In this document: in pieces, positions 45,634-58,941 of the stretch | How positions within the stretch are numbered: the first letter of the stretch is position 1 | How the letters are laid out: every line of letters starts with the position of its first letter | DNA from: Bretschneidera sinensis | Lineage: Eukaryota > Streptophyta > Magnoliopsida > Brassicales > Akaniaceae | NCBI GenBank assembly: GCA_023935145.1 | Contig: CM043700.1 | Coordinates: 33,947,456 to 34,011,455 of the forward strand | Length of the DNA stretch: 64,000 nucleotides | Reading direction: 5' to 3' | Translations under genes and position numbers: made by a program | The notes under the pieces: model-generated | Database searches by the model: none | Told to the model about the DNA's origin: nothing | Seen by the model: only the letters and a program-made list of their open reading frames with translations

Positions 45634-46605
45634 AGGGGAAGATTGTTGAGAACATTCACATGTGAATGAGGAGATATGGAAAACCAATCCCACCTGAAAA
45701 TGAAATTGGATAAGTAAATAAAATATATATGGTGGTGGAACCAAAACTTATTGGCTTAAATTTTTGGGGTTATGTGATCTTCAACATAATAGATATTGGG
45801 TTTTTATTTGGTGAACTCTCCAAACTCAACTTTCTATCAATTTGGGTCATCATACCTAACATTAACCATATTCTACCTCTGTTGTTTGGTTGTTATACCT
45901 CTGCTACCCACTTTGTTGTCTTTATGTTCCCTGTTTCCTCTAATCTCACTAAAGGTGGCAATCGGGTGGGTTAGGTTCAGGTCATTTCGGGTTACGGATT
46001 GTTTCGGGCTCAGATCATTTCGGGTTTCAATTCGTTCTGGTCTCGGGTCATTCAGGATATAGGTCATCTCGGGTTTCGGACGGGTTTTGAGTTGACCCAT
46101 CGAGTTGCACCAATTCTCTTTTTTATTCTAATTTTTTATTACGTAATTTTAATGCTCATTTGAATTCGGATTGACCCACTAAGTAAGCTTATTTTTATCA
46201 TTTTTTTAAAAAAAAAATTCAATGTAATTACTAATTAAGTTCATGTTAGAAATAATAAATGTAGAGAAACTCCATTCTTAGTTTTTTTTCTTTATTTGTT
46301 AATAACATAATATATTAAACTCTAAGTTTAGGTAGTGATAAAGTAACCAATTCGTAGAGCAAATGCGAGACAATGGGAGTGAGAGAGTGAAAATGTAATT
46401 TTTTAAAAATTTTATGAAATGAATGCCTCTTGAGTCTATTACTCTTAAGAGTGCTTATATTATACTACTTTTTTTTTTATTTTTATTATATAAATATGTT
46501 TAAAACACATGCAAAATCTATATCTATAAATATAACTATTTGAAATGATTTTTTTTAGGAATGTTTAGGTGATGTCGTATGCCCATTTTTTATATAAAAA
46601 AAAAA
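45634..46605 (+). mobile_element. Mirror copy of the A-tailed insertion
   Basis: Matches 24123-25086. In this orientation it runs to an A-rich end (46596-46605). The degenerate GGGTCATTTCGGGTT-type stretch lies at about 45960-46090. The outer flanking repeat seen in the left arm is missing here. Confidence 0.4.
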
Positions 46606-46743
46606 TTTAAGCATGAAACTATGTAGTTTTTATTTTATAATTAATTAAGATATAAAGCCCAATCAATAAAAACTCTTTAAATGCAAAAATAATAATGTTG
46701 AATAAAAGTACTATTGCTTTTATAATTAATTAGGATATAAAGC
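46606..46743. repeat. Flank with a 25-bp direct repeat
   Basis: TTTATAATTAATTAAGATAT and the following AAAGC recur at about 46719-46743 with one change. No gene. Confidence 0.5.
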
Positions 46744-49100
46744 TGTAACGACCCATCCCGGGTTGGCGACCCCCGAAACAGTGTTATCACATTTTGAGAA
46801 TCTCAACACGACACATATATGCAACAACAAAATATAAATAATACCAAAATAAATTTTACATCAATCTGATCGTTAAATATTCTATACAACGTAAAATACA
46901 TAAATTTTTACAAATAAATTTTTTTTTCATTTTATTATCTCATTAGTCTGAGGATGATGACACGCACGTGGCTTACAAAAAAATGATTTCTTCTTAACTT
47001 CAACTCACCAAACTATTTGTCAGATCTGATACCTGAAAATCATTGTACAATGAGGAGTGAGCTTCACAAGCTCAGTAAATTAAATTTACTAAAAGTACTC
47101 ATTTGTATAAACAATCTTTTAATATTTAAATTAATTTATATCTCATACACTTGATACTAGCATTCTACTATCACTCCACATATCATAATATTCATTCTCT
47201 ATCAATCTCTTCCTCTTATTTATTGGTTCACCTCAATACCATCAATTATCTCATGATTTCCTCGTAAGGAGGTTCACATTATAAAATCTATCATTTAGAT
47301 TATTCTTATCACTATAACAATAACACACCACACCTCAGCATTTCAATAATCTCATCACCATAACTGTCTCTCTGTGAGACTCATCCATCTATATTTATAT
47401 TCACAATAATACATCACACCTCAGCATTTCAATAATCTTATCACATAACTGTCTCTTTCAGTGAGACTCAACCATCATTAATTATATTCACAATAATACA
47501 CCACATCTCAGCATTTCACAAATTTTATCACTATAACTGTCTCTTTCAGTGAGACTCAACCATCATTAATTATATTCACAATTTATACATCACACATTAG
47601 TATTTCAATAATGCAAGCAATAATTAAAACAGATACAATGCAATGAATGCATATGATGGAAATGTCTTCCCACCTGTCGACAAGTTGTTATTATCTTAGA
47701 CCGGCTGTCTTCTTGGTTCTTTCATTCACATAAGACCGGCTACCTTCCCAGTTCTTTTTTTTCTTTTTTTTTTTTTCATTTAATGCATATGCATGATGAG
47801 CAATGAAATGAAATATGCATATAAACAGTAATATAAAAAACAACATATAAATTCAAAACACTTAAATTGACTATCCTGATTGTTCTCAAATTTATATAAC
47901 AAAAATCCACTAAATTCCTCTCATCCCCAAATCACATCAAATAATTCATTAAAGCTTGTCAAGATCCACTAAATTTCATCCCAATTCATATCAAATCATT
48001 CATCAAAACTTGTCAAGATCCACTAAAATTCATCTCAAATCATCTATCAAAGCTTGTCAAGATCCACTAAAATTTATCTCATCAAAATTCGTATTAAAAC
48101 ATCAATATAACTTATCAAGAATTTCACCTATCGTTTTTATTATTAAATCAACTTATTATTCCCAAAAATATTATTTCTCTTCTAATAATCTTCTACATGT
48201 CAAAATTCATATCATATTTATCAACCAAATCTTTATCTATTGTCACAACATAAGCTAATAATTTATTTTGAAATTATTTCCAGATATTTGATTTTTTATT
48301 TGGACTACTTAAAGTAAATCCAACTCACCACATAGCTCTCAAAGCTACCCATGGATCACCTCCTTGCCTTTCTCATTTCTCTCAAAAATTCCCCCGGTTG
48401 TAGATCGTCAACATCTGACATCATATTTATATAAATTTTCTAATTTATTCTTTAATTCGATATAAACCATACACTTTGAAAATTTTCACTTTGAACTTTG
48501 GGAATTTCATATTCAAAAATAAATACTACACTATTACCTTCTGTTTTTGATAACTTCTCATGATTCTCTACGAAATTCCACAGAAAACTCCTTCAAAAAT
48601 TTGCTCTTTCGACTTCTCTTTGGATCCCCAAATGTTTTAAGAAACTAGAAATTGAAAGAAACTGAACAATTTCGTTCAGTATACAACTTATATATATATA
48701 AAAGAAAATTTTGCTTCAGTCGTTGCCTCCCTCCCAATTCTTCAGCATTTTAAAAAGCCTCCATGTTTCAAAAACGTGGAGGACTCTCTCTCCCCTCACA
48801 AATTCACTTGGCAGCAGGTGCTGCCACTTGTTGCCACCTTTCCTTGACTTTTTTTTTTTAGAAAAAATATATTTATTTTTTTTAACTTTTTTTTCCTTTT
48901 CTTTCTTCTGATCTCATCTTAGATGTTTAGGTCTAATTTTTCTTTTCTTTTCTTTAAATGACGTCCACATCTCAAAAAATTTTTTTAAAGAATTATTTTT
49001 GTTCAATACTAAGTCCTTCACGTAAAATATATTATTTAAACTTCATGTCATATTTATTAAATTACTTCTTTATCTTTACTTTACGAATACGGGTATTACA
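46744..49100 (-). repeat. Element E 3' LTR
   Basis: LTR of 2357 bp, unusually long. It contains about 3.5 copies of an 80-95-bp tandem repeat (47330-47610, with CAGCATTTCA and AACTGTCTCT in each unit), a repeated AGACCGGCTGNCTTC unit (47697-47760) and a roughly 50-bp repeat with CTTGTCAAGATCCACTAAA (47950-48080). Confidence 0.9.
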
Positions 49101-49117
49101 ATTCTACCCACCTTACA
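49101..49117 (-). other. Element E polypurine tract
   Basis: Minus strand TGTAAGGTGGGTAGAAT abuts the 3' LTR and follows TTTCGATGACGAAATTT. Confidence 0.7.
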
Positions 49118-49379
49118 AAAATTTCGTCATCGAAATTTCTTTACTTTACTCCAGAAACAAATATAAATAATATTTCTTCATGATTGTCTCACATTTTCAC
49201 GAAATCTCTTCAATATGCTTATTCCGCCACAGAGCTTTAACTAATGAAACAAAAGTACATGAAATACGTTATGCCACTACTTCAACTTTGTAGACAAATC
49301 CAAGCTATTCACAATTAGCCAAACTTTCTCAATAACCTCATAGGGTCCCACATACCCCAGATTCAGCTTTCCTTTCTTG

Positions 49380-49660
49380 TTTAAATCTCAATACACCTTT
49401 TCATTTAGATATTTTTCGATATACTAACTAAACTACTTGAAACTCGAGAGATCTTCTCTTAGTATCGGCATAGTTAATTAATCCACTTTGTGCTGCTTTA
49501 CGGTTCTCTCTAACCAATTTGATCCTTTTAGCTATTAACTCATTAATTGATGGACCAAATATATTTCTCTCACATTTCTTCCTATCATAAAGAAGTTCTA
49601 CACCTCTGACCATACGATGCGTCAATCGATGCTTTCCATTATTAGTTTGTTACTGATTAT
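49380..49660 (-). pseudogene. Element E integrase C-terminal remnant
   Basis: Frame 49625-49428 resembles the stretch after the chromovirus integrase core: LLYDRKKCERNIFGPS, then IKLVRENRKAAQSG and YADTKRRSLEF. No intact core was found upstream. Confidence 0.7.
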
Positions 49661-50249
49661 TATCAGTAATTTCAATTGATGGCATGCAAGCATCCTAACT
49701 TACTGAGAAACTCATCATCTTTGCCCTTAATATATCTTCTAGTATTCTAGTAATTCTTTCTATCAGCTACATCATTCTTCAATCCTGACCATCAGAAAAA
49801 TTCTATCTCAATTCTGTATATATCTTATTGTTACTTGATTTCATCAAATCTACATCATTATGTGCCTCCCTCCTTATCTCTTTTCACAACTCTGCGTTAT
49901 TGGAAACACTATTTCTATCCAGGATACCATCATTTCCAATTTTGAACTTATTTTACGTTCTAGTAAGCACTCAATATTTAATCTTTTCTATCTCTTCATC
50001 TATACCTTGCATCTCTAAAGCATTTTACTATGGATGACTGTACAACTATATTCTTTATCTATGATCCTTTACAACTGATATTCAACTTTATTCTTATTTC
50101 TCTAAATCCATCATCAATTTCACATCAGGCTCCCACGAGCTGTTAACTTTCTTGTAGACTTTCTACTCAATGTATCAACTATCACCTTTGCATTTTCTAG
50201 ATGATAGTGAATGGTACAATCATCGTTACTAATCAACTTCATCTACCAT

Positions 50250-51130
50250 CTCTGCCTCCAATTCAACTCCCTCTGGGTAGGTAAGTATGCCCAACTTTTA
50301 TAACCTATGACTATCTCATAAGTGGCCCATACAGATGATGTCTCCAATATTTAAAGTAAACACTATAGCAGCCAACTCTAAGTCATGAGTAGGGAAATTT
50401 CTTATCATAAGTCCTCAATTGCCTAGAAATATAGCCCACAACTTTCCTATGTTACACATATCCTAATCATTGATGTGATGTATCACTATGCACCGCAAAT
50501 CTTTTATCACCAGAAGGAAATACCAATACTGGAGCTGTAGTTAATTTCTCTTTTAGTAATTGGAAATTTTTTCTCATACTTCCCTTACCATACAAATCTC
50601 ACCTCTTTTCTGATCAGTCTATTCAACAGTATTACATAAAAATTTTGGAAAGAATCTTCTATAATAACCTGCTAACCCCAAGAAGATTCTATTCTCAGTT
50701 ACATTAGTTGGTTTCTCCCCATTTAGCATTATCTCTAACTTTTGTGGATCAACTGTTATGCCATTTTCGGATATTTTAGGTTCCAAGAAAGTTATTTCAT
50801 TCAATCAACATTCGCACTTAGAGAATTTATATCATACAATCTCTTTCTCCTCAAAATCTCCAACACAGTTTCTAAATGTTTTACCTACTCTTCCTTAGTC
50901 TTAAAATACATCAAAATGTTATCGATGAACACAACCACAAGATTATCAAGAAATGGTTCAAACATTTTTATTTATCTAGTCCATAAATGTTTCTGAAACA
51001 CTATTCAATCCAAATGTCATCACAAGAAACTTATGACTATAACATGTCCTAAAAACAATGTTAGGCATATCTCCATTTTATATCTTCAATTGGTTATAAC
51101 TTGATCTCAGGTTTATCTTAGAAAACACTT
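50250..51130 (-). pseudogene. Element E RT and RNase H remnant
   Basis: At about 50900-50950 the minus strand reads VVVFIDNILMYFKTKEE, the RT catalytic box with FIDN instead of FIDD. 50804-50619 reads NGITVDPQKLEIML-like sequence and FLGLAGYYRRFF, the end of RT. Around 50350-50560 AVHSDTSHQ, VVGYISRQLRTYDKKFPYS and WRHHLYG are RNase H pieces. Many stops intervene. Confidence 0.78.
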
Positions 51131-51699
51131 TCACTTCTTACACAGCTCAAACCCTTTATTTATCTTGGGAAAATATATTTGTTTTTATTCAACTATCTGT
51201 AGTCTATACACACTCTTATCGTTCCATCTTTCTTCTTCACTAACAACACCTGACTCCCCAATTACATTAGTTCAGATAAATTGTTTATCCAAAAATTCTT
51301 AAAATGGTATGTTTAACTTTCTCAATTCAGCTGATGTCATTCTGTAGGGTGCTATTAAATATATGTGATGATCCTAGTATCACATCAATAGAAAATTTAA
51401 TCTCCCTACTTGGAGGCAACCTAGGTAACTCATCAAGAAATTATATTAGAATAATCTTTCACCACTAAGATTTATTCTAACTTCCTATCTTCCTTTCTAG
51501 GATTCATTATATATGCTAAATACTCCTCACAACCTTTCTTCAATCATCTCTTAGTGGTCAGAGAAAAATAGGATAGTTCGAGAGTATTTTATGTTCTCTC
51601 TGAAAGTTAAACTTCTTATGTCCATATTTTGAACACTATCTTCTTTCTGGGACAATCAATCCAAGCGTAAGACGTCGACAATCAATTTATTCTCAACAT

Positions 51700-51960
51700 T
51701 AAATGAAATTATATATTCAAAGATAATAAATCCGCTTCAGCTTTTTCTATCACTGGTACGAATCAAACCTTTGTAAGCATTTATGATTATCACTCTATCT
51801 CTAGTGGGAACTTCAATAGAAATATTTTGCACCCAAAGACTACTACATACTTCAATAGACTTCATATAAATACTGGATGCAAAATAATGGGTTGTACCAA
51901 GATCAACCAACATTGATATATCCACCTTTTCTATATACAAGACACCTCAAATTAAAACAA
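51700..51960 (-). pseudogene. Element E protease remnant
   Basis: Frame 51940-51737 reads MLVDLGTTHYFASSIY, corresponding to the retropepsin segment with the catalytic Asp, followed by a plausible but decayed second half. Its place upstream of RT fits. Confidence 0.55.
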
Positions 51961-51999
51961 TTCTGGGATAAAATATATCTATAACAAACTTCTGTCTCT

Positions 52000-53250
52000 C
52001 AATTATACATCAGATTTATATTTCCTCTTGGTAGTATATTTACTTCCTCTGTCATGACTTCCAGTTCCCATAACCTATCTCCCAAATGTAAGGGTCCCAC
52101 CAATAGTATTTTGAGCTATAGAAATAATAGGTTCTACTTTCCTCTGACTCTATACTTCAGTTTCCTGTGACAAGGAATGCCTCATTTGGGGTGGTCTCTC
52201 ACCCTGTGCACTCATACTACCACTACCGCTATAACCTTTATGTTTAGGCCTCCTTAACCATTTTTATTCTTTTATTTATTTTAGTTTTATTATTATTTTT
52301 TTCTTAAACTCCATCACATCTCTCTCAATCTGAAATGGTATATCCACCAACCTGACAAAATTTATATGCCTCATGTATGATAGTATTGATCAAACCTTAA
52401 AACATGATTCATCTATGAACTTCTTACACTTCTTCTCCTTTGGGTATACCATTTTCGGTTCAAACCTCGATAAAGCCACAAATCTCCTATCATACTGAGC
52501 CACAGTCAACACACTTACCCCAAATAAATAAAATCTCTATCTTGTTGGGCTCTAAAGATCTAAGGAAAATATTTATCAAGGGAAACCTCCTTAACCTATT
52601 TCAGATTAAGGGTTTATTAATATCTGTACTTACCTTAGGAAGAACATCCTTCCACTATTTCCCAAAACTTCTCTTTCTAACTCAAACGAAACAAAGGCAA
52701 TCATCTGACTATCAGTTACTGGTAACATACCAAATAATGTCTCTACATGTTTCTCCCAAAACTCAGGCATAAAAAGGTTCATAGATCCTTTAAGGCATTC
52801 AACCTAATATATCCCCCTGCGTCTTATGCATAAACCCACCTTTCCCCCTTTTTAAACGTTCATCATTACTGGATTTACAACCTCAAACATTGCTCCAGCA
52901 TGTCCATCAAGTATATGCTATGAGTTATCAAATCTATCATTTATTACATTCATTTTTCTTAAAATAATGTGTAAGAGTTTGTCTTAGCTCTTTTTTTCTT
53001 CAACTTCAAATTCTCTCACACCTTTACTAATATCAATTATATTACTAATATCAATCATATTATCAGCACATTTTCTTCTCGGAACCATAGATTCAGACTC
53101 AACCTCAACTTGTCAAAAATATTGGGGCCTACCACCCCCTCTCCAATCAACAACTCTAACTCTAGCTCTAGCACGTCCACATGTCATCCTAAGACAGTTC
53201 ATTATAATTTGTTTTAATCTTCCACTTTCTTATGCAGTTTACAGAATCTG
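52000..53250 (-). pseudogene. Element E gag region, strongly decayed
   Basis: No long open frame remains. Position between primer site and protease, and short matches in several frames, suggest gag. A zinc knuckle could not be read with certainty. Confidence 0.4.
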
Positions 53251-53260
53251 AAAAACCTAA

Positions 53261-53273
53261 TGCTCTGATACCA
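53261..53273 (-). other. Element E primer-binding site (initiator tRNA-Met)
   Basis: Minus strand TGGTATCAGAGCA lies four bases from the 5' LTR. Confidence 0.85.
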
Positions 53274-53277
53274 AAAT

Positions 53278-55621
53278 TGTAACGACCCATCCCGGGTTGG
53301 CCACCTCCAAAACGGTGTCATCACATTTTGAAAATCTCAGCACGACACATATATGCAACAACAAAATATAAATAATACCAAAAGAAATTTTACATCAATC
53401 TGATAATAAAATTTTTTTTATTTTATTATCTCATTAGTCTGAGGATGTTGACACGCACGTGGCTTACAAAAAATGATTTTTCTGAACTTCAACTCACCAA
53501 ACTATTTGTCAGACCTGATACCTGAAAATCATTGTACAATGAGGAATGAGCTTCACAAGCTCAGTGAATTAAATTTACTAAAAGTACTCATTTGTATAAA
53601 CAGTCTTTTAATATTTAAATTAATTTATATCTCATACACTTGATACCAGCACTTTACTATCACTCCACATATCATAATATCCATTCTCCATCAATCTCTT
53701 CCTCTTATTTATTGGTTCACCTCAAGACCATCAATTATCTCAAGATTTCCTCGTAAGGAGGTTCACATCATAAAATCTATCATTTAGATTGTTCTTATCA
53801 CTATAACAATAACACACCACACCTAGGCATTTCAATAATCTTATCACCATAACTGTCTCTTTGTGAGACTCATCCATCTATATTTATATTCACAATAATA
53901 CACCACACTCTAGCATTTCAATAATCTTATCACATAACTATCTCTTTTAGTGAGACTCAACCATCATTAATTATATTCACAATAATACACCACATCTCAG
54001 CATTTCACAAATCTTATCGCCATAACTGTCTCTTTCTGTGAGACTCAACCATCATTAATTATATTCAAAATTTATACATCACACATCAGTATTTCAATAA
54101 TGCAAGAAATAATTAAAACAGATGCAATGCAATGAATGCAAATGATGGGAACATCTTCCCACCTGTCAACAGGTTGTTATTATCTTAGACCGGCTGCCTT
54201 CCCGGTTCTTTCATTCTCATTTAGACCGACTGCCTTCCCGGTTCTTTCATTTTCATTATACCGACTTCCTTCCCGGTTCTTTTTTTTTTTCATTTAATGC
54301 ATATGTATATGAGCATTGACATGAAATATGCATATAAATAATAATATAAAGAACAATATATAAATTCAAAACACTTAAATTGACTATCCTGATTGTTCTC
54401 AAATTTATATAACAAAAATCCACTAAATTCCTCTCATCCCCAAATCACATCAAATAATTCATTAAAGCTTGTCAAGATCCACTAAATTTCATCCCAATTC
54501 ATATCAAATCATTCATCAAAATTTGTCAAGATCCACTAAAATTCATCTCAAATCATACCAAATCATCCATCAAAGCTTGTCAAGATCCACTAAAATTTAT
54601 CTCATCAAAATTCGTATTAAAACATTAATATAACTTATCAAGAATTTCACCTATCATTTTTATTATTAAATCAACTTATTATTCCCAAAAATATTATTTC
54701 TCTCCTAATAATCTTCTACATGTCAAAATTCATATCATATTTATCAACCAAATCTTTATCTATAATCACAATATAAGCTAATAATTTATTTTGATATTAT
54801 TTCCAGATATTTGATTTTTTATTTGGACTACTTAAAATAAATCCAACTCACAACGTAGCTCTTAAAGCTACCCGTGGATCACCTTCTTGCCTTTTCTGTT
54901 TCTCTAAAAAATTCCCCCGGTTGTAGATCGTCAACACTTGACATCATATTTATATAAATTTTTTTAATTTATTCTTCAATTCGATATAAACCACACACTT
55001 TGAAAATTCCCACTTTGAACTTCGGGAATTTCATATTCAAAAATAAATACTACACTATTACCTTCTGTTTCTGATAGCTTCTCATGATTCTCTACGAAAT
55101 TCCACAGAAAACTCCTTCAAAAATTTGTTCTTTCTACTTCTCTTTGGATCCCCAAATGTTTTGAAAAACTAGAAATTGAAAGAAACTGAATGATTTCGTT
55201 CAATATACAACTTATACATATATATATAAGAAAATTTTGCTTCAGTCATTGCCCCCCTCCTAATTCTTCAGCATTTTGAAAAGCCTCCACGTTTCAAAAA
55301 CATGGAAGACTCTCTCTCCCCTAACAAATTCACTTGGCAGCAGGTGCTGCCTCCTGCTGCCACCTTTCTTTGACTTTTTTTTTAGAAAAAATATATTTAT
55401 TTTTTTTAACTTTTTTTTCCTTTTCTTTCTTCTGATCTCATCTTGGACGTTTAGGTCCAATTTTTTTTTCTTTTCTTAAAATGACATCCATGTCCTAATT
55501 TTTTTTTAAAGAATTATTTTTATTCAATACTAAGTCCTTCATGTAAAATATATTATTTAAACTTCATGTCATATTTATTAAATTATTTCTTTATCCTTAC
55601 TTTACGAATACGGGTATTACA
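53278..55621 (-). repeat. Element E 5' LTR
   Basis: LTR of 2344 bp, the mate of 46744-49100. The same internal tandem repeats are found at about 53815-54095, 54187-54280 and 54465-54600, with one extra AGACCGGCTGCCTTC-like unit. Substitutions and small indels are numerous, so insertion is not recent. Confidence 0.9.
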
Positions 55622-55873
55622 AAAACTCAATCCATGAACTCTATAAAGCTTAAAATAATAAAACCATGTAGACTGAGGTTCCAACCCAAGAGGGGGTAAA
55701 TTAGGTTTTTAAAAACTTTCACTGATTACTTGTAAGTTTATAAAAACAGTTAAGTGCACAAGTGTATAAACAAGTAAAGTACTTTAAGTAAAAGAGTTAA
55801 AGGAATAGAAAGTACAAACTCAGTTTATACTGGTTTGGCAATATCGGCTTCATTTCGACCCTACGTCCACTCT

Positions 55874-57312
55874 TGATTACGCCCAAAGAGTAACGCGGTA
55901 GTTGTAGCACAGCTTTGGGGTGTCGATTCTATAGGGAAACAAGTTAACTACAAGAGAATATGTAAACCTTAACACAGACGATAAAGATCAAGTGAGAGAA
56001 TAAAGTATTGTGTGAAAATTATGTAGATAGATTGATGGATATAATAAAGAAACAACAAGGTTCCAGGAATCTTCCTTAGGTTTGTTGCCTCATTCTAATA
56101 TTGATTCAATTATTTATCTCGATTGCAAGTTTCACATCCCAAACAAGCAATGGGAAAATATTCAATTAAAGCGCATGTGTAAACCCTAATGTAATTGTTA
56201 TGAAATACTTTTTACTTTCAAGCACACATGACCTAACTTATAAATTATCAAGAAACGACAATATATCATGATGAAAATACTGCAGTAATGGAAAAATCTA
56301 TAAGAGAAATCTACCGGACTCAATCACACCTCAACAACATCACATAAGAAGAGCATGACTAGACTTATATGAGGGAGAAAGATGCAATCACTGGATTAAG
56401 GGGAAATCTTCTAATTAAATTGAAAAGTTAATCATAATAATGTTTAACGATAAATCCATATTACAACTAAATAAAGAAAAGAAAATAAGAACAACTACAC
56501 CTAGGGATTCATCCCTTCGCCTTGCTTGGAGATTAGTCGAACATGGGGCTCCTTCTTGAGTCTTGGGATCTTTATCCAACCTCCAATATCTTGATTGATT
56601 TTTTTGAATGATCTTTCTTCAACCCTAAGTGATCTATTTATAGTACAAGGGTTCAAGGGTATTTGTGGGCTCAAAATTGTCACTTAGAAGTCCTAATTAG
56701 GTCAAGAGACCATGTGCACGCCGTACCTCTCTCTTCTGGGTGCCTCGACGCTCACTTTGGTCTGAGAGTATGCTTACTAGAGTGCGGTGCTAGTCATTGG
56801 GCGATGCACCTCTCACTCTTGGTTTTTCTTCTCAAGGCTGGAGGGTGCACCTCTCCTTAGTGGGCAGTGCACCTCTCACTCTTGGTTTTTCTTCTTGAGG
56901 TTGGAGGGTGCACGTCTCCTTAGTGGGCGGTGCACCTCTCACTCTTGGCTTTTCTAATCAAGGCTGGAGGGTGCATCTCTCCTTAGTGAGCGGTGCACCT
57001 CTCACTGAAGCTTCTTTCTTTGTTCTTTTGGGTGCTGTTCTGAAGGCTGTGACACACACACTTTCTTCTTTTCATTTTGTCCTTCCGAAAGCACTCCTTC
57101 TCTCTGATATGCATGGGATCTTTGTGCTTTACTCCAAGATAGCTTTTCCCTTTCTTTTAGACTCTAAACACCTGAAAATGCATCAAAACAAATCAATGAT
57201 CCAAGAATGACACTTTAGAATTGTTAAGGTATAAAAGTGCAATTAAAGCCTAATTCAACCCTAAAATACTAACAATTAAGTACTGTAAAGATGTATTTTA
57301 TGACTCTCATCA
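55874..57312 (-). repeat. Element D 3' LTR
   Basis: LTR of 1439 bp. It contains three full copies of a 63-bp tandem repeat (56799-56861, 56862-56924, 56925-56987) plus a partial copy. A minus-strand TATAAATAG box lies at about 56634-56642. Long open frames across the repeat are by-products. Confidence 0.92.
56634..56642 (-). promoter_or_regulatory. TATA box of the element D LTR
   Basis: Minus strand TATAAATAG. The same box is present in the 5' LTR near 61681-61689. Confidence 0.55.
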
Positions 57313-58941
57313 CAACCCCTAACTAGCTTATTGTTAGTCCCTAGCAATTCAAGCGAAAACAAGAGATGAATTCTAAGGTAGAAGTCATAATAAAGTGAAG
57401 AAATGCTAGTGTTAAACAAAAAGCAATTCACATTTTTGTCTCAGAAATTGCACACAATACACAGCACATAGAATCATTAAATATCACTTAAGTAAAAAAT
57501 TAATCCAAGCATCAATCTTAAAATTATTATCAACTCTTAACATCCATCTTACCACAATCCATTAATCCGATCACTCGGATGATTTTATGCACAACATTCA
57601 TGAATACAAGTCTTGGCCTCTAAGATATATTAAATTGTGTGACATCAATCACAAAAACAAGCTCCATAGACTCACTTTTCGAATCACTCTCCACTATTGT
57701 AAAAAAAAAACACACTACATTGGATCAATAGATCTTTAATAAGCTTGTAATGTTAGACTAAGGTAAAGGTTAAGAAAGAACGGGAAGGAGTCACAAGTAA
57801 AAGAACTCAATCTCCTAGTTTTAACCACAACCACTTTAAGCACTGGATAACTTTTAACACCCAACTCTTTCAACTATTTTTTATAAGAGCATATCTCTCA
57901 ATAAGTCACTATTTTTCTTTTCTTTTCTTCTTTCTTTGTCATACTTCACTTCTCTTTTTTCTTTTGTATTTTTGGCATAAGACCATTCACCTCCTTTTCA
58001 TTCTTTTCTTTTCTTTTCCACAACCCCCAACTTATCTCCTTTAATGTTCTTGGGTTATGGTAGTAATATTTTTTTTCATATTTCCATCCTTACTCCTCTC
58101 AAGTTCTTCCCAACAAATGTGTATAACTAAGTTCTTTTAAAAGAAAGGTAAGGATAAAATATTTTTAGGCTCATAAGGGTAAGTGAATGGGTTTTTGAAA
58201 GAAACAAGACTCAAATTCTTTTTCAAGAAAAAGGCTCAAACAGGTGACTAGTGATGGATATAACAATGATAAGTTTGAAAGGCTCAAACGGTTCAAAAAT
58301 ATGGCCTATATCATATCCTAAGTAATGTACATTCTAGGAATTCACCTCAAGTGATTATCAAATAAGTTCTAGAGCTTGTCGAGACCGCAAAAGTATTCAC
58401 AAAGCAATCACACATAAAACTTCTTTAGATGTTTTAGATTAATCATACAATCTCACCGCAAACTAGAGTCTCAAACTAAATGAAGATTGACACTTAAATT
58501 ATTCTCAAACCGAAGCAAGATTTAACTAATTCTAAATGTTGTATGTTATCTCAATTTAGGCTCATATCATTGACATGTGAATAAAATCTAAGGCTTAACA
58601 CAAAGCATGCTAAAAACAAACAAAAAGGGAAAATGACACCAAGAAGTTCAATGGAAAAAAAAAAATGTATAGAAATAAAGAATATGGAAACAAAGAGAAG
58701 TGTTTCCTCCACCCTCAACTTAAAAATTGTATTTGACCTCAATGTAAAAGAAAGAGTAAAAGAAACTCCCTTTGTAGCCAAAGGTGCATAGAAGCTAAAA
58801 ATTGTGCACCACCATTTGAACTGCTTCGTCTATTTGTCCTTGAAAAAGAAATACAAAAGTAAAACTGGAAAACAACAAAATAATAATAATAAACAAGAAA
58901 AAGAAATATGAAAAACAGTAAAAATAAAAAGGATATGTTGT
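57313..58941 (-). other. Element D polypurine tract and 3' non-coding region
   Basis: Starts next to the LTR with GGGACTAACAATAAGC and TAGTTAGGGGTTG on the minus strand. The following 1.6 kb resembles 10093-11781 of element B (for example GGGTTATGGTAGTAATATTT on the plus strand). No ORF. Confidence 0.65.

Larger units (their letters stand above)
37761..46605 (-). repeat. Right arm of the large inverted duplication
   Basis: About 8.85 kb, the reverse complement of 24119-32888. Its outer end at 46605 lies in the A-run that ends the A-tailed insertion, and unrelated DNA follows. It contains the second beta-galactosidase, the solo LTR and the exon-copy ladder. Confidence 0.92.
46744..55621 (-). 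mobile_element. Ty3/gypsy chromovirus E (Tekay/Del-like), decayed
   Basis: TGTAACGACCC...GTATTACA LTRs enclose about 4.2 kb. The primer site at 53261-53273 and the polypurine tract at 49101-49117 show minus-strand orientation. Domain remnants in order are gag, protease, RT, RNase H and integrase. The FCGATGACGAAATT-type sequence before the polypurine tract is characteristic of Tekay/Del elements. Flanks aaagc and aaact do not form a clean target duplication, so the ends may have been altered. Confidence 0.88.

Noticed and set aside
24119..46605. Treating the inverted repeat as a giant foldback transposon
   Set aside because: Its ends are not transposon-like, no target duplication surrounds it, and the arms contain a host gene and older insertions.
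56663..57210. Open frames rich in Cys, Ser and Leu in the element D LTR (also 61761-62196)
   Set aside because: They follow the 63-bp tandem repeat and LTR sequence, with no start context or known domain.
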